Assembly (NCBI GenBank): GCA_029982205.1
Contig: JARRCM010000008.1
Coordinates: forward strand, 1 to 64,000
Direction: 5' to 3'
Length of the DNA: 64,000 nucleotides
Source: Thermosediminibacterales bacterium
Lineage (GTDB): Bacteria; Bacillota; Thermosediminibacteria; Koleobacterales; JARRCM01
In this document: positions 53,823 through 62,943 of the stretch, in pieces
Numbering within the stretch: position 1 is the first letter of the stretch
How the letters are laid out: every line of letters begins with the position of its first letter
Made by a program: the position numbers and the translations under genes
The notes under the pieces: model-generated
Seen by the model: the letters and a program-made list of their open reading frames with translations, nothing else
Told to the model about the DNA's origin: nothing
The model's database searches: none

Positions 53823-54725
53823 ATGCTTAAAGTCAGACTACCAGCTACTACTGCAAATTTAGGTTCGGGGTATGATTCTATAGGAGCCGCTCTGAATATA
53901 TTTAACTTTATCGAACTGGAAGAAACAGACAACGGCCTTTTTATAGAGGTAGAAGGTGAAGGTAAAGATATTATTGAGAAAAACAAGAACAACCTGGTAT
54001 ATAAAGCTATAAGGAAAGTTTTTGAAAAAACAGGAACACCTCTTAAAGGGTTGAAGATAAAACTGATTAATAATATTCCTATTGCTAGAGGGTTAGGCAG
54101 TAGCGCTGCTTGTATAGTTGGAGGGATTTTAGGAGCAAATTATTTGCTTTCTAAACCCTTACCAGATGAAGAGTTACTTAAAATCGCAGTAGAAATGGAA
54201 GGTCATCCCGATAATATTGTTCCGGCGTTTTTAGGGGGAGTTGTTGTTTCTTGCTTAAGTGAGCAAGGTATAACACATATGAAACTTAATGGAATAAATG
54301 GATTAAAATTCGTTGTGGTGGTGCCCAATTTTATGATTGAAACCTCTCTTTCAAGAAAAGTAGTTCCCCAAAAGGTTGATATAAAGGATGCTATATATAA
54401 CATAGGGCGCGCATCTTTACTTGCTGCAGGTTTGGCCTTAGGTAACTTAGAAGTGTTAAAAGAAGCTACAAAGGATAGACTTCATCAACCTTATCGAAAT
54501 AAACTTATTCCAGGTATGATGGAAGTGATTAATGCTGCCGAAGCCAATGGCGCTTTAGGGTCTTTTTTAAGCGGATCAGGCCCAACGGTAATTGCACTTG
54601 CAAATAATAATATTGAGGCCATCGGTTCGGCTATGAAAAAAGCTTTTAAGCAAGAGGGTATAGATTCAAAGGTTTATATTACTGAACCATGTTTAGAGGG
54701 GGCAAAACTATACGTGGAGGAATAG
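53823..54725 (+). CDS. thrB: Homoserine kinase
   Basis: A 300-aa GHMP kinase that phosphorylates homoserine. The N-terminal [17 protein letters not shown] and the phosphate loop [16 protein letters not shown] are typical, as is [17 protein letters not shown] 53823 with TTAGGAGGT. The gene order hom-thrC-thrB matches Bacillus. Confidence 0.96.
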   Translation: MLKVRLPATTANLGSGYDSIGAALNIFNFIELEETDNGLFIEVEGEGKDIIEKNKNNLVYKAIRKVFEKTGTPLKGLKIKLINNIPIARGLGSSAACIVGGILGANYLLSKPLPDEELLKIAVEMEGHPDNIVPAFLGGVVVSCLSEQGITHMKLNGINGLKFVVVVPNFMIETSLSRKVVPQKVDIKDAIYNIGRASLLAAGLALGNLEVLKEATKDRLHQPYRNKLIPGMMEVINAAEANGALGSFLSGSGPTVIALANNNIEAIGSAMKKAFKQEGIDSKVYITEPCLEGAKLYVEE

Positions 54726-54727
54726 AT

Positions 54728-55969
54728 ATGAAGATAATAGTGCAAAAATATGGCGGTTCATCAGTAGCTGATTCTAACAAAATAAAAAATGTGGCAAGAA
54801 GGATTATAAAATCGAAAAAAAAGGGATATGGGGTTGTCGTGGTTGTTTCGGCTATGGGAGACACCACAGATAAACTTTTAGATATGGCTTATAAAATAAA
54901 TCCTCATCCTTCAGAACGGGAACTGGATATGCTTTTATCTACAGGTGAACAGGTTTCTATTTCGCTTCTTGCTATGGCTATAGAGGCTTTAAACGAACCA
55001 GTAATATCCCTTACAGGAGGGCAGGTTGGGATACTTACAGATGATATTCACAACAAAGCACGTATCTTGAAGGTGGATTCGAAAAGAATAAACAAGGAAC
55101 TCCAGCAGGGCAAAATAGTAATAGTGGCAGGCTTTCAAGGTATAAACAACAACAATGATATCACCACTCTTGGTCGTGGTGGTTCAGATACTACTGCAGT
55201 AGCTCTTGCTGTGGCATTACAGGCAGAAAAGTGTGAAATATACACTGATGTAGAAGGAGTATATACAGCAGATCCCAGGATTGTTCCTGAAGCTAAAATG
55301 CTTAGTGAAATTTCATATGATGAGATGTTAGAAATGGCCAACCTTGGTGCTAAAGTTTTACATCCCCGTTCGGTAGAGCTCGCAAAAAACTATGGTGTTA
55401 ATCTGATTGTGCGTTCAAGTTTTTCTTCTAATCCTGGTACTGTGGTTAAGGGGGAGATTCAATTGGAAAATATAATGCGTATTAGTGGTGTAACGTGTGA
55501 TAAAAAAATAGCAAAAGTTGCTGTTCTTGAAGTTCCAGATAAACCTGGGATAGCATGTCATGTATTTTCTGAGCTGGCATCAGCAAATATTAATGTTGAT
55601 ATGATTATACAAAGCATACGCCGCGAAAAAGTCAATGATATATCTTTTACCGTAAGCGAAGATGATTTGGACAAAACGGTGAAAATAATGGAAAATACAG
55701 CAAAAAAACTGGGAGCAATGGGAGTGGAGTTTGATAAAAATGTGGCTAAAGTGTCTATAGTAGGAGCGGGCATGGCCAGCAAAGCAGAGTTTGCAAAAAC
55801 CATGTTTCAGGCTCTTGCAGAAGAAAATATAAACATACAGATGATAAGCACATCGGAGATTAAAATATCATGTTTAGTTTCTCAAACTGAGGCAGATAGA
55901 GCTGTCAGGTCAATTCATAAGAAGTTTAAACTAAACGGCTTTGAAATAGAAGAAAAAGAGGTTGGCTAG
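54728..55969 (+). CDS. lysC: Aspartate kinase
   Basis: A 413-aa enzyme that opens the aspartate family pathway. N-terminal [35 protein letters not shown], and two ACT domains in the C-terminal ~170 residues ([32 protein letters not shown]) for feedback inhibition by lysine or threonine. ATG 54728, two bases past the thrB stop. Confidence 0.96.
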   Translation: MKIIVQKYGGSSVADSNKIKNVARRIIKSKKKGYGVVVVVSAMGDTTDKLLDMAYKINPHPSERELDMLLSTGEQVSISLLAMAIEALNEPVISLTGGQVGILTDDIHNKARILKVDSKRINKELQQGKIVIVAGFQGINNNNDITTLGRGGSDTTAVALAVALQAEKCEIYTDVEGVYTADPRIVPEAKMLSEISYDEMLEMANLGAKVLHPRSVELAKNYGVNLIVRSSFSSNPGTVVKGEIQLENIMRISGVTCDKKIAKVAVLEVPDKPGIACHVFSELASANINVDMIIQSIRREKVNDISFTVSEDDLDKTVKIMENTAKKLGAMGVEFDKNVAKVSIVGAGMASKAEFAKTMFQALAEENINIQMISTSEIKISCLVSQTEADRAVRSIHKKFKLNGFEIEEKEVG

Positions 55970-55980
55970 TTATTTTTGGC

Positions 55981-56009
55981 TTGAAATTTATATTGAATTT
56001 ATGTATAAT
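55981..56009 (+). promoter_or_regulatory. Promoter of tRNA-Pro(GGG)
   Basis: TTGAAA (55981-55986), 17-bp spacer, TATAAT (56004-56009). Confidence 0.65.
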
Positions 56010-56033
56010 AAATAATGCAAAAAGTAAAAATGT

Positions 56034-56110
56034 CTGGGTGTGGCGCAGTTTGGTAGCGCGCTAGAATGGGGTTCTAGAGGTCGGGGGTTCAAGTCCCCCC
56101 ACTCAGACCA
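56034..56110 (+). tRNA. tRNA-Pro (anticodon GGG)
   Basis: 77 nt including encoded CCA. Acceptor CTGGGTG/CACTCAG, D stem GCGC/GCGC, anticodon stem CTAGA/TCTAG with loop ATGGGGT (anticodon GGG, G37), T arm GGGGG-TTCAAGT-CCCCC, discriminator A. It reads CCC and CCU. Confidence 0.97.
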
Positions 56111-56127
56111 TTAATAAAGTCTTGTAT

Positions 56128-56152
56128 AACGCCTGTGAGAGGCGTTTTTTTG
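56128..56152 (+). terminator. Terminator after tRNA-Pro(GGG)
   Basis: AACGCCT ... AGGCGTT stem and seven T. Confidence 0.9.
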
Positions 56153-56202
56153 TTAGAAACTGAAAAATCAAAAGCTTTTTTTGGAGACATCAAATACATC
56201 TG

Positions 56203-56231
56203 TTGAATATAAATATATTATAATTTATTAT
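56203..56231 (+). promoter_or_regulatory. Possible promoter of the MFS transporter gene
   Basis: TTGAAT (56203-56208), 17-bp spacer, TATTAT (56226-56231), in very AT-rich DNA. Confidence 0.35.
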
Positions 56232-56307
56232 AATTATAAAAATAGATTATTAAAAGCTATCACTTAACAAAAGCAAGAGTGATATAAATAATTATGGAGG
56301 TTTATTT

Positions 56308-57486
56308 ATGGATGAATATAATTATAAAAAAAATTTTATATATGATTTGATTGCTACTGTAGCTTTTCTTGCTACTTATTATGTGATGATGCCCGTGATT
56401 CCGGCTTATATGCTTCAAACAGGCTTTGACAAATTGACTATAGGTTTTGTTTTAGGCCTTTTTTCTGTTAGCTCATTAATTTCAAGACCTCTAGGAGGAA
56501 CTTGGGTGGATGTTATAGGTTGTAGGAAACTCATGATGTTGTCCATAGCTTTATTTTTCCTTACTCCGGTATTGTTCAAGGTTTCCATGGGATTATTAGG
56601 TATGAGTTTAGCTCAACTGTTATATGGATTTACAGTAGGAGGTTTTACGGTTGCAGCAACCACTTTTGTAGCTGATATTTCTTCGTCACAAAATGTAGCG
56701 CAGTTTATGGGTTTTCACAGCATAGCATGTATTACAGCTAAGGGATTAGCGCCGGCCCTTGGAGTTAAGCTTATGGAAACATACGGTTTTGAGGGAGCGG
56801 TTGTTTCTACATTGATATTGGCATTTATAGCGGGTATTTTTGTGTTTTTATTAAAAGATATCACAATAGAAAGAAAAAAAGATCAACACTTCAGTTTTTT
56901 TGAAGTGCTATTGAAAAAAGGCGTTTATATACCAACACTGGTGCTTTTTTGTGGGCTAGTAACTTTTGGAGCCATATCAGCCATGATGCCTGTTTTTGCA
57001 CATGAAAGACAAATTAGCGGTATTGAGTATTTCTTCATGATAAACACAGCAACTGTTGTGTGTACGAGGTTTATTATGGGACGCTGGAGCAACAAATACT
57101 TAGAACAATTGGTGGCTGTATCTTTAATAATATTAACATTGTCTTTTCTTTCTATGAGTGTTGTGTTTAATCTTAATCAACTGGTGGCAGTAGCTGTTCT
57201 TTATGGATTTGGTTATGCAATACTGTTTCCCATGCTTAGTGCTCTTTTAGTAATTCATATTCCGAAAACTTACAGGGGCATGGCGTTAGGAATATATACA
57301 GCTGCTTTTGATTTGGGTGTAGCAGCAGGAGCAATGCTGGGTGGCTTAAGTAAATTTATAAGTTTCAAATGGGTATATCTATTGCTATCAATAGTACCTT
57401 TGATGGGATATTTTCTATTCCAGTACGTTTATAGACCTTATATAGAAAAAGAATCCATTAATGTTGAAGTGAAGGTTAACATTTAA
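56308..57486 (+). CDS. MFS family transporter
   Basis: A 392-aa polytopic membrane protein with 12 predicted spans. The first-loop MFS signature reads SRPLGGTWVDVIGCRKLMML, and after the central loop (DITIERKKDQHFSFFEV) the second half mirrors it. Members of this branch are drug or small-molecule exporters, but the substrate cannot be read from the sequence. RBS TGGAGG precedes ATG 56308. The next gene is a HlyD-like adaptor. Confidence 0.88.
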   Translation: MDEYNYKKNFIYDLIATVAFLATYYVMMPVIPAYMLQTGFDKLTIGFVLGLFSVSSLISRPLGGTWVDVIGCRKLMMLSIALFFLTPVLFKVSMGLLGMSLAQLLYGFTVGGFTVAATTFVADISSSQNVAQFMGFHSIACITAKGLAPALGVKLMETYGFEGAVVSTLILAFIAGIFVFLLKDITIERKKDQHFSFFEVLLKKGVYIPTLVLFCGLVTFGAISAMMPVFAHERQISGIEYFFMINTATVVCTRFIMGRWSNKYLEQLVAVSLIILTLSFLSMSVVFNLNQLVAVAVLYGFGYAILFPMLSALLVIHIPKTYRGMALGIYTAAFDLGVAAGAMLGGLSKFISFKWVYLLLSIVPLMGYFLFQYVYRPYIEKESINVEVKVNI

Positions 57487-57604
57487 TAACGTTATTATAA
57501 ATAGGAGAGGCATTGCCGCTTATTTTATTGAAACAAATATACTCGGTGGCAGGATTTTATTAACTAAACAAGAATAATAATACTTAGGTTTAGAGGTGGT
57601 GTTA

Positions 57605-58804
57605 ATGAAAAACACAAAAAAACTTATAAAGTTTCCAAGAAAAAAACGGTTTTTTCTTCGCAAAACAATAATAGGTTTAATAATTATAATCCTTACCTTT
57701 ATTGCTTATTACAATTTTTTCGAATCAGAAAAAACAATATTAGCAGAATATGGAAGTATTAAATCGGCATATCCATTGGATGGGATAATAATTAGAGAAG
57801 AACAAGTCGTTAAGTCACCTATAACTGGACAATTAAAATATCTAGTTAATAAAAATCGACGTGTAAGATATGGTGAAACAGTTGCCGTAATTACAAAACC
57901 TTCCATTGATTTGGTTTTTTTAGAAAATCGTCTCAGAGAGATTGAACGACGTATAGATGATTTAAAAACCTTTGAGAAAGCAGATGATAAAAAAAACACG
58001 GAAATATTAGATCAAGCATTAAATAAAAAACTTGAATTGATTATAAGCGATATAGAAAAAGGAGATTTTTTTGGAGTTATTAAAAAAAAAGAAGAACTTT
58101 TAACAATTTTAAACAAGGGCAAGCATCTTGGTTTGAATCAAAATGATTCACTAAAACAGGCTGAAATTGAAAGGGAAATGATATTAAATGAATTAAAAAA
58201 AGGGAAGATTGAATTAAAAGCTCCTTTTTCAGGTATAGTAAGTTTTAGAATTGATGGGCTTGAAGACTTGTTAAAGCCTGAAAAACTTCAGCAGATAAAT
58301 CCAGAAAAACTTCTTGAAGCTAATTCTGGATTTATTGACATAAAAAAAGAGGAGATAAAAGCTGGTGAGCCGGTTTTTAAAATTGTTAACAATTTTAATT
58401 ACTACATAGTATCATATTTAGAAGCTCCTATAGAAATGGATATCAAGGAAGGTAACTATATTAATATTTCTGCATGTAAACCGGAAAGTCCGGAAATAAA
58501 AGCAAAGGTCTACAAGGTCATTAATAGCGATGATGGCAAAACAGTTCTTATTCTTCAAACAGATCAAATGCTTCCTGATTTTACAGAGATACGGAAAATA
58601 TGTTTTCAGATTTTATCTGATAGGATTTGGGGCATTAAATTACCTTTGGAAACGGTAATAAACAGAAATGGAGTTAATGGGGTTTGGGTTTTAGAGAATA
58701 AAGTTAAAACTTTTAAGCAAATAAACATAATTGGACAAAATGCTGATTCGGTTGTAGTAGAGGGTATTAAGAGATGGGAAAAAATCATATTACCAAACAA
58801 TTAA
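57605..58804 (+). CDS. HlyD-like membrane adaptor protein
   Basis: A 399-aa protein: basic N-terminus, one membrane segment (~20-40), then an HlyD-type barrel-sandwich region (EYGSIKSAYPLDGIIIREEQVVKSP, lipoyl-like half), coiled-coil helices (~95-185), second half (KKGKIELKAPFSGIVSFRIDGL) and a beta-barrel C-terminus (LETVINRNGVNGVWVLENKV). This resembles the RND/MFS adaptor fold, but in Gram-positives such genes lie before ylmE-sepF in several clostridia, hinting at a role near the division site or wall. ATG 57605 follows AGAGGTGG. Confidence 0.78.
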   Translation: MKNTKKLIKFPRKKRFFLRKTIIGLIIIILTFIAYYNFFESEKTILAEYGSIKSAYPLDGIIIREEQVVKSPITGQLKYLVNKNRRVRYGETVAVITKPSIDLVFLENRLREIERRIDDLKTFEKADDKKNTEILDQALNKKLELIISDIEKGDFFGVIKKKEELLTILNKGKHLGLNQNDSLKQAEIEREMILNELKKGKIELKAPFSGIVSFRIDGLEDLLKPEKLQQINPEKLLEANSGFIDIKKEEIKAGEPVFKIVNNFNYYIVSYLEAPIEMDIKEGNYINISACKPESPEIKAKVYKVINSDDGKTVLILQTDQMLPDFTEIRKICFQILSDRIWGIKLPLETVINRNGVNGVWVLENKVKTFKQINIIGQNADSVVVEGIKRWEKIILPNN

Positions 58805-58865
58805 AATGAAAAATCTTTGAAGGAAAATTATAGTTTTTAGAGAATTATTAAGGAGTTGATTTTCT

Positions 58866-59561
58866 GTGAGTTATATAAGGAACAATTTAAAAGATGTCAA
58901 AAATATTATAAAAAAAGCTGCTTTAAAATCAAACAGAAATCCTGAAGAGATTGCTCTTGTGGCAGTAACTAAAACCGTAGGTCCAAACGAGATAAATGAA
59001 GCTATAAAAGCCGGCGTAAAAATTATCGGTGAAAACAGGGTTCAAGAAATGCTTCAAAAAATTGATAAGGTAGATAAAAATGTGAGTTGGCACATGATAG
59101 GGCACCTCCAAACAAATAAAGTAAAATATGCCTTAAAACATTTTGATTTAATACACTCTCTTGATAGATACTCATTAGCTAAAGAGATTAATAAAAGGGC
59201 ACAAAAGGAAGGGAAGATTCAAGATACTTTATTACAATTAAATATCACTGGTGAAAAGACAAAGTATGGTCTCAAACCAGATGAAGTTGAAGATTTTATT
59301 AATGGGATTGGTCAGTTTTCTTTTTTAAGGTTAAAAGGTCTTATGACTATTATGCCTTATGTTGCTAATACTGAAGAATTGAGGCCGTATTTTAGAGAAA
59401 TGAAAAGAATTTTTGATCATCTGCAGAAGGCAAATCTACCAAAAAATGTCGAGATGAAATACCTTTCTATGGGCATGACAAACGATTTTGAGATAGCAGT
59501 TGAGGAAGGCTCAAACATGGTAAGGATTGGCACAGGCATTTTTGGAGAAAGAAATTACTAA
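58866..59561 (+). CDS. ylmE: YggS/YlmE PLP homeostasis protein
   Basis: A 231-aa PLP-binding TIM-barrel protein that controls vitamin B6 levels. Lys36 in LVAVTKTVGP binds PLP; IGENRVQEML, WHMIGHLQTNK and SMGMTNDFEIAVEEGSNMVRIG are conserved. GTG start with AAGGAG. It heads the ylm cluster ylmE-sepF-yggT. Confidence 0.95.
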   Translation: MSYIRNNLKDVKNIIKKAALKSNRNPEEIALVAVTKTVGPNEINEAIKAGVKIIGENRVQEMLQKIDKVDKNVSWHMIGHLQTNKVKYALKHFDLIHSLDRYSLAKEINKRAQKEGKIQDTLLQLNITGEKTKYGLKPDEVEDFINGIGQFSFLRLKGLMTIMPYVANTEELRPYFREMKRIFDHLQKANLPKNVEMKYLSMGMTNDFEIAVEEGSNMVRIGTGIFGERNY

Positions 59562-59582
59562 AAGTTTGTGGAGGAGGATAAA

Positions 59583-60035
59583 ATGAGTCGGGGTTTTTTT
59601 GATAAATTTCTTTGTCTGATAGGTTTAGGTGATGAAAACGAAGAACCAGAACAAACTGATGATTATCCTAAATGGGATAAGGGCGGTTTTTCTAAACCAG
59701 ATAAAACTAAAATTGTAAACCTTCACAGAATATCCAATGTTAAAGTGATGGTTATAGAATGCAAAAAGTTTAATGATGTAATGGAGATTTGTAATAATTT
59801 GAAAAACCGATGTCCGGTTATTACCAATCTAACAAAAATGAATATTGAGGAAGCAAAACGATTGATTGACTTTGTTAGTGGTGCTGTATATGCAATTGAT
59901 GGAGAGATCAAAAAAATAGGAAAAGGGGTTTTTCTTCTTACTCCAAACAATATTAATGTTTCCGGGAACATAACAGAAGAAGGTAAAGAGTTGGAAAACA
60001 AAAATTTCATTTCATTAGCTAATACAGAAGAATAG
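59583..60035 (+). CDS. sepF: Cell division protein SepF
   Basis: A 150-aa FtsZ-bundling protein. The N-terminal membrane amphipathic helix (SRGFFDKFLCLIGLG) and the C-terminal SepF domain (VKVMVIECKKFNDVMEICNNL, DFVSGAVYAIDGEIKKIGKGVFLLTP) are clear. ATG 59583 with GAGGAGG. It assists ring formation from FtsZ encoded at 33414. Confidence 0.94.
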   Translation: MSRGFFDKFLCLIGLGDENEEPEQTDDYPKWDKGGFSKPDKTKIVNLHRISNVKVMVIECKKFNDVMEICNNLKNRCPVITNLTKMNIEEAKRLIDFVSGAVYAIDGEIKKIGKGVFLLTPNNINVSGNITEEGKELENKNFISLANTEE

Positions 60036-60048
60036 AAGAGGTGAAGAA

Positions 60049-60327
60049 ATGATACTATACAGGGCTGTTGATTTGTTTTTTGAGTTTTTGTTTTTGCTTA
60101 TTTTGGTAAGAATATTGTTGTCTTGGGTCAGACCGGATCCATATAATCCAATAGTTAGATTTATTTATCAAGTGACTGACCCGGTTTTAGAGCCTTTTAG
60201 GAGATTAACTTACAGGTTTTTCCCTCCTTCACCAGGGATGCCTTTTGATTTTTCTCCGCTAATAGCAATATTTGTGCTTAAAATCTTAAGGGATATAATT
60301 TTAAGGATTTTGTTGATACTGTTTTAA
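60049..60327 (+). CDS. ylmG: YggT-family membrane protein
   Basis: A 92-aa protein with two membrane segments and SWVRPDPYNPIVRFIYQVTDPVLEPFRRL between them, the YggT (YlmG) signature. Function is not settled; the family is linked with division and osmotic stress. RBS AGAGGTG, 13 bases after sepF. Confidence 0.92.
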   Translation: MILYRAVDLFFEFLFLLILVRILLSWVRPDPYNPIVRFIYQVTDPVLEPFRRLTYRFFPPSPGMPFDFSPLIAIFVLKILRDIILRILLILF

Positions 60328-60347
60328 GCACAGAAGGAGGTCCATTA

Positions 60348-60857
60348 ATGGATACATACATGTTTACTCCTATTGATATAAAAAAAATAGAGTTTAAAAA
60401 AAGTTTTAGGGGTTATAATATTGAAGAAGTTGATGAGTTTATGGAAAAGATCAAAAAAGACTATGAGAAATTGTATGAGCAAAATATACGGTTCAAAGAA
60501 GAAATAAGCGAATTAAAAGATAAAATAGAAAATTATAAAAATATAGAGGAAACCCTGCAGAATGCTTTGATTCTTGCTCAGCAAACTGCAGAAGAAGTGA
60601 AAAACAACGCATATAAAGAAAAGGAAATCATATTAAGAGAAGCCCATGAAAATGCAAAAAAAATTATTCAGACAGCCAATTTAAAAGTTGTTGACATGCA
60701 AAGGGAATATGAGGAAATTAAAAAGGATTTTCTTGTTTTTAAAACGCGCTTTATTAATTTCCTAAAATCACAATTGGAATTAATCGAAACACAAGAATTG
60801 CATGAAGGAATTTCTACCGACCAATTGAAGGAGGAGATTTCAAATGGCAACAGCTAA
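60348..60857 (+). CDS. divIVA: DivIVA-domain protein
   Basis: A 169-aa polar/septal scaffold. The N-terminal DivIVA domain (MFTPIDIKKIEFKKSFRGYN, DEVDEFM) binds curved membrane, and the rest is coiled coil to about residue 150. RBS AGGAGG. It overlaps the next gene by 14 bases. Confidence 0.92.
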   Translation: MDTYMFTPIDIKKIEFKKSFRGYNIEEVDEFMEKIKKDYEKLYEQNIRFKEEISELKDKIENYKNIEETLQNALILAQQTAEEVKNNAYKEKEIILREAHENAKKIIQTANLKVVDMQREYEEIKKDFLVFKTRFINFLKSQLELIETQELHEGISTDQLKEEISNGNS

Positions 60858-61095
60858 TAGAATTGCTGTTGTTGGTATAGTTGTGATGGACAGGGGGAAT
60901 GCAGCCCGTAAAGTTAATGAAATTTTAAGCGAGTATGGAGACATTATAGTTGGTAGAATGGGTATTCCTTATAAAGAAAGAGGGATATCGGTTATTTCAT
61001 TAATCATTGATGCTACTACAGACGAAATTGGTGCTTTAACAGGAAAGTTGGGTAATATAAAAAACGTAAAAGTCAAATCTGCTTTTACAATTTAG
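60844..61095 (+). CDS. ACT-like small regulator of the iron-only hydrogenase system type (TM1266-like)
   Basis: An 83-aa ferredoxin-like ACT-type protein (NRIAVVGIVVMDRGNAARKVNEIL, GRMGIPYKERGISVISLIID, LTGKLGNIKNVKVKSAF), the family called putative iron-only hydrogenase system regulator (Thermotoga TM1266). ATG 60844 starts inside the end of divIVA, after GAAGGAGG. The hydrogenase link is by family name only; no hydrogenase gene is in the window. Confidence 0.85.
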   Translation: MATANRIAVVGIVVMDRGNAARKVNEILSEYGDIIVGRMGIPYKERGISVISLIIDATTDEIGALTGKLGNIKNVKVKSAFTI

Positions 61096-61107
61096 TTAAA
61101 ATCAAAT

Positions 61108-61140
61108 CCTCCCCGGTGGAAGGGTGAGGGTTTTCTTGTT
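61108..61140 (+). terminator. Terminator after the ACT-like gene
   Basis: CCTCCCC ... GGGTGAGG stem with a one-base bulge, followed by GTTTTCTTGTT. Confidence 0.6.
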
Positions 61141-61166
61141 TATTATGAATGAAAGAGGGGTTTTTA

Positions 61167-61865
61167 ATGAAAACTATAGGTATAATTGGTGCAATGGATG
61201 AAGAAATAACTTTTTTTAAAAATCATTTAAACAACCTAAAAACTATAAAAAAAGCGCGTAAAAATTTTTATAGTGGAAAGATGAAGGGAAAAAATATAAT
61301 TGTTGTGGAAAGTGGTATTGGTAAGGTAAATGCTGCTGTTTCCTGTCAAGTATTAATAGATTTGTTTAATGTTGAATCAGTTTTAGGATGTGGGGTTGCC
61401 GGTGGGATACATCCTGATTTAGAGTTTGGAGATATTGTTATTTCAAAGGATTTGATACAGTACGATATTGATGTGACGTGTTTTGGTTATGAACTTGGCT
61501 TTATTCCACGACTTAAGATTAAAGAGATTGAAGCAGATACAGGTTTAGTGAAACTTGCTAAATCTATTGGGGATAGAGAAATTAAAGACAACAGAGTTTT
61601 TGTAGGCAGGATTTTAACAGGTGACAGATTTGTTTCAGATCCAAAAACCCTTGAAAAGCTTAGGGAAGATTTTAAAGGATGGTGTGTAGAGATGGAAAGT
61701 GCTGCAATAGCACAAACTTGTTTCTTAAATAATATACCTTTTGTGATTATCAGAAGCATTTCGGACAAAGCAGACTCGTGTGCCTCTTTGGATTATAAAA
61801 AATTTGCAGAAAAAGCTGCAGAGAATTCGTTTACCTTAATTTCTAAGATGTTAGATTACATCTAA
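61167..61865 (+). CDS. mtnN: 5'-methylthioadenosine/S-adenosylhomocysteine nucleosidase
   Basis: A 232-aa hydrolase releasing adenine from MTA and SAH. N-terminal GIIGAMDEEI, VVESGIGKVNAAVSCQ, GVAGGIHPDLEFGD, the base-binding EMESAAIAQTC and RSISDKAD with the catalytic Asp. ATG 61167 with AGAGGGG; in-frame ATG at 61149 has poorer spacing. Confidence 0.95.
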   Translation: MKTIGIIGAMDEEITFFKNHLNNLKTIKKARKNFYSGKMKGKNIIVVESGIGKVNAAVSCQVLIDLFNVESVLGCGVAGGIHPDLEFGDIVISKDLIQYDIDVTCFGYELGFIPRLKIKEIEADTGLVKLAKSIGDREIKDNRVFVGRILTGDRFVSDPKTLEKLREDFKGWCVEMESAAIAQTCFLNNIPFVIIRSISDKADSCASLDYKKFAEKAAENSFTLISKMLDYI

Positions 61866-61898
61866 TTAATGGCTAAACTAATAAAGGGAGTGCTGGAG

Positions 61899-62189
61899 AT
61901 GGATGACAGCAAAATTCCTCTTAATATGCTTTATAAAAAAATACAAGAACTTTCGGTCAATATTGAGAAAATGCGGATTGCAGAATATATCAAGTTGTTA
62001 GATAACCCTAAAAGGTTACTTTATATTAATTTTATAGCTGGGATTGCCAGAGGTTTTGGGATGGCTGTAGGTTTTACACTTCTAGGTGCTTTATTATTAT
62101 ATTTGCTGCAAAAACTTTTGATTTTAAATCTACCACTTTTAGGGGATTTTATAGCAGATATTGTAAAAATAGTTCAACAACAGCTTTAA
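61899..62189 (+). CDS. DUF5665 membrane protein
   Basis: A 96-aa protein: amphipathic N-terminal helix (LNMLYKKIQELSVNIEKMRIAEY), then two hydrophobic segments (about 48-80). Family DUF5665, unknown function. I prefer ATG 61899, which follows AAAGGGAGTG; ATG 61869 is also in frame. Nearby genes (mtnN, DksA-like) form a loose run. Confidence 0.75.
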   Translation: MDDSKIPLNMLYKKIQELSVNIEKMRIAEYIKLLDNPKRLLYINFIAGIARGFGMAVGFTLLGALLLYLLQKLLILNLPLLGDFIADIVKIVQQQL

Positions 62190-62219
62190 AATCATCTCAA
62201 ATTGCAGGAGGAGTGATAA

Positions 62220-62876
62220 ATGAACCAGTCAGAATTAAACTACTTTAGAAATATACTTGTTAAACAAAAGAATGATATTTTGAATGAAATCAAAGGGCTT
62301 AAAGAAGGAGGGATTGATGTTTCCTTAAAGGACTCGTTAGGAGAGCTTTCCAGTTACGATAATCATCCGGCTGACCTTGGAGCAGAAACTTTTGAACGTT
62401 CAAAAGATACTGCACTGAAAGATAATGCAAAAATATTGCTTAGAAAAATCAATTATGCACTTGATAAACTGGAAAGGGGTGATTATGGGAAATGTGAATA
62501 CTGCGGTAAAGAAATATCTCAAGAACGATTAAAGGCGGTACCTTACACCCGGTTATGTATAAACTGTAAAAACTCAGAAGAAAAAATTAAAGACAGACAT
62601 CCACGACCAATTGAGGAAGAAGTGATTTCACATCCTTTTGGAAGGACTTTCACAGATTATGATAATGAGAGACCGGTTATGTATGACGGAGAAGATGCAT
62701 GGCAGGATGTAGCACGTTATGGTACAGCAAATTCCCCTCAAGATATTCCCGGCGCACACGGATATAATGATACGGTTATAGATGGCGATGAACTTCGAGG
62801 GATTGTTGACCGGATGGATGAATTTATTTATGAGGATGATGAAGAAAGAGAAGAAACAATTGAGAAGAGTGAATAG
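62220..62876 (+). CDS. yteA: DksA/TraR-type zinc-finger protein (YteA family)
   Basis: A 218-aa protein. N-terminal coiled-coil (~1-85), C4 zinc finger with Cys92, Cys95, Cys113 and Cys116 (KCEYCGKEISQERLKAV), and a C-terminal acidic tail (EDDEEREETIEKSE) with YGTANSPQDIPGAHGYNDT, the YteA motif. Members of this group are linked to sporulation; binding to RNA polymerase, as DksA does, is plausible but unproven. RBS AGGAGGAG. Confidence 0.88.
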   Translation: MNQSELNYFRNILVKQKNDILNEIKGLKEGGIDVSLKDSLGELSSYDNHPADLGAETFERSKDTALKDNAKILLRKINYALDKLERGDYGKCEYCGKEISQERLKAVPYTRLCINCKNSEEKIKDRHPRPIEEEVISHPFGRTFTDYDNERPVMYDGEDAWQDVARYGTANSPQDIPGAHGYNDTVIDGDELRGIVDRMDEFIYEDDEEREETIEKSE

Positions 62877-62943
62877 ATTTCCTTGAAAGCCATTAAAGAT
62901 GTATGCTAAAATTAAACAAAAAGTTGTTTGGGAGTGGGATAAA

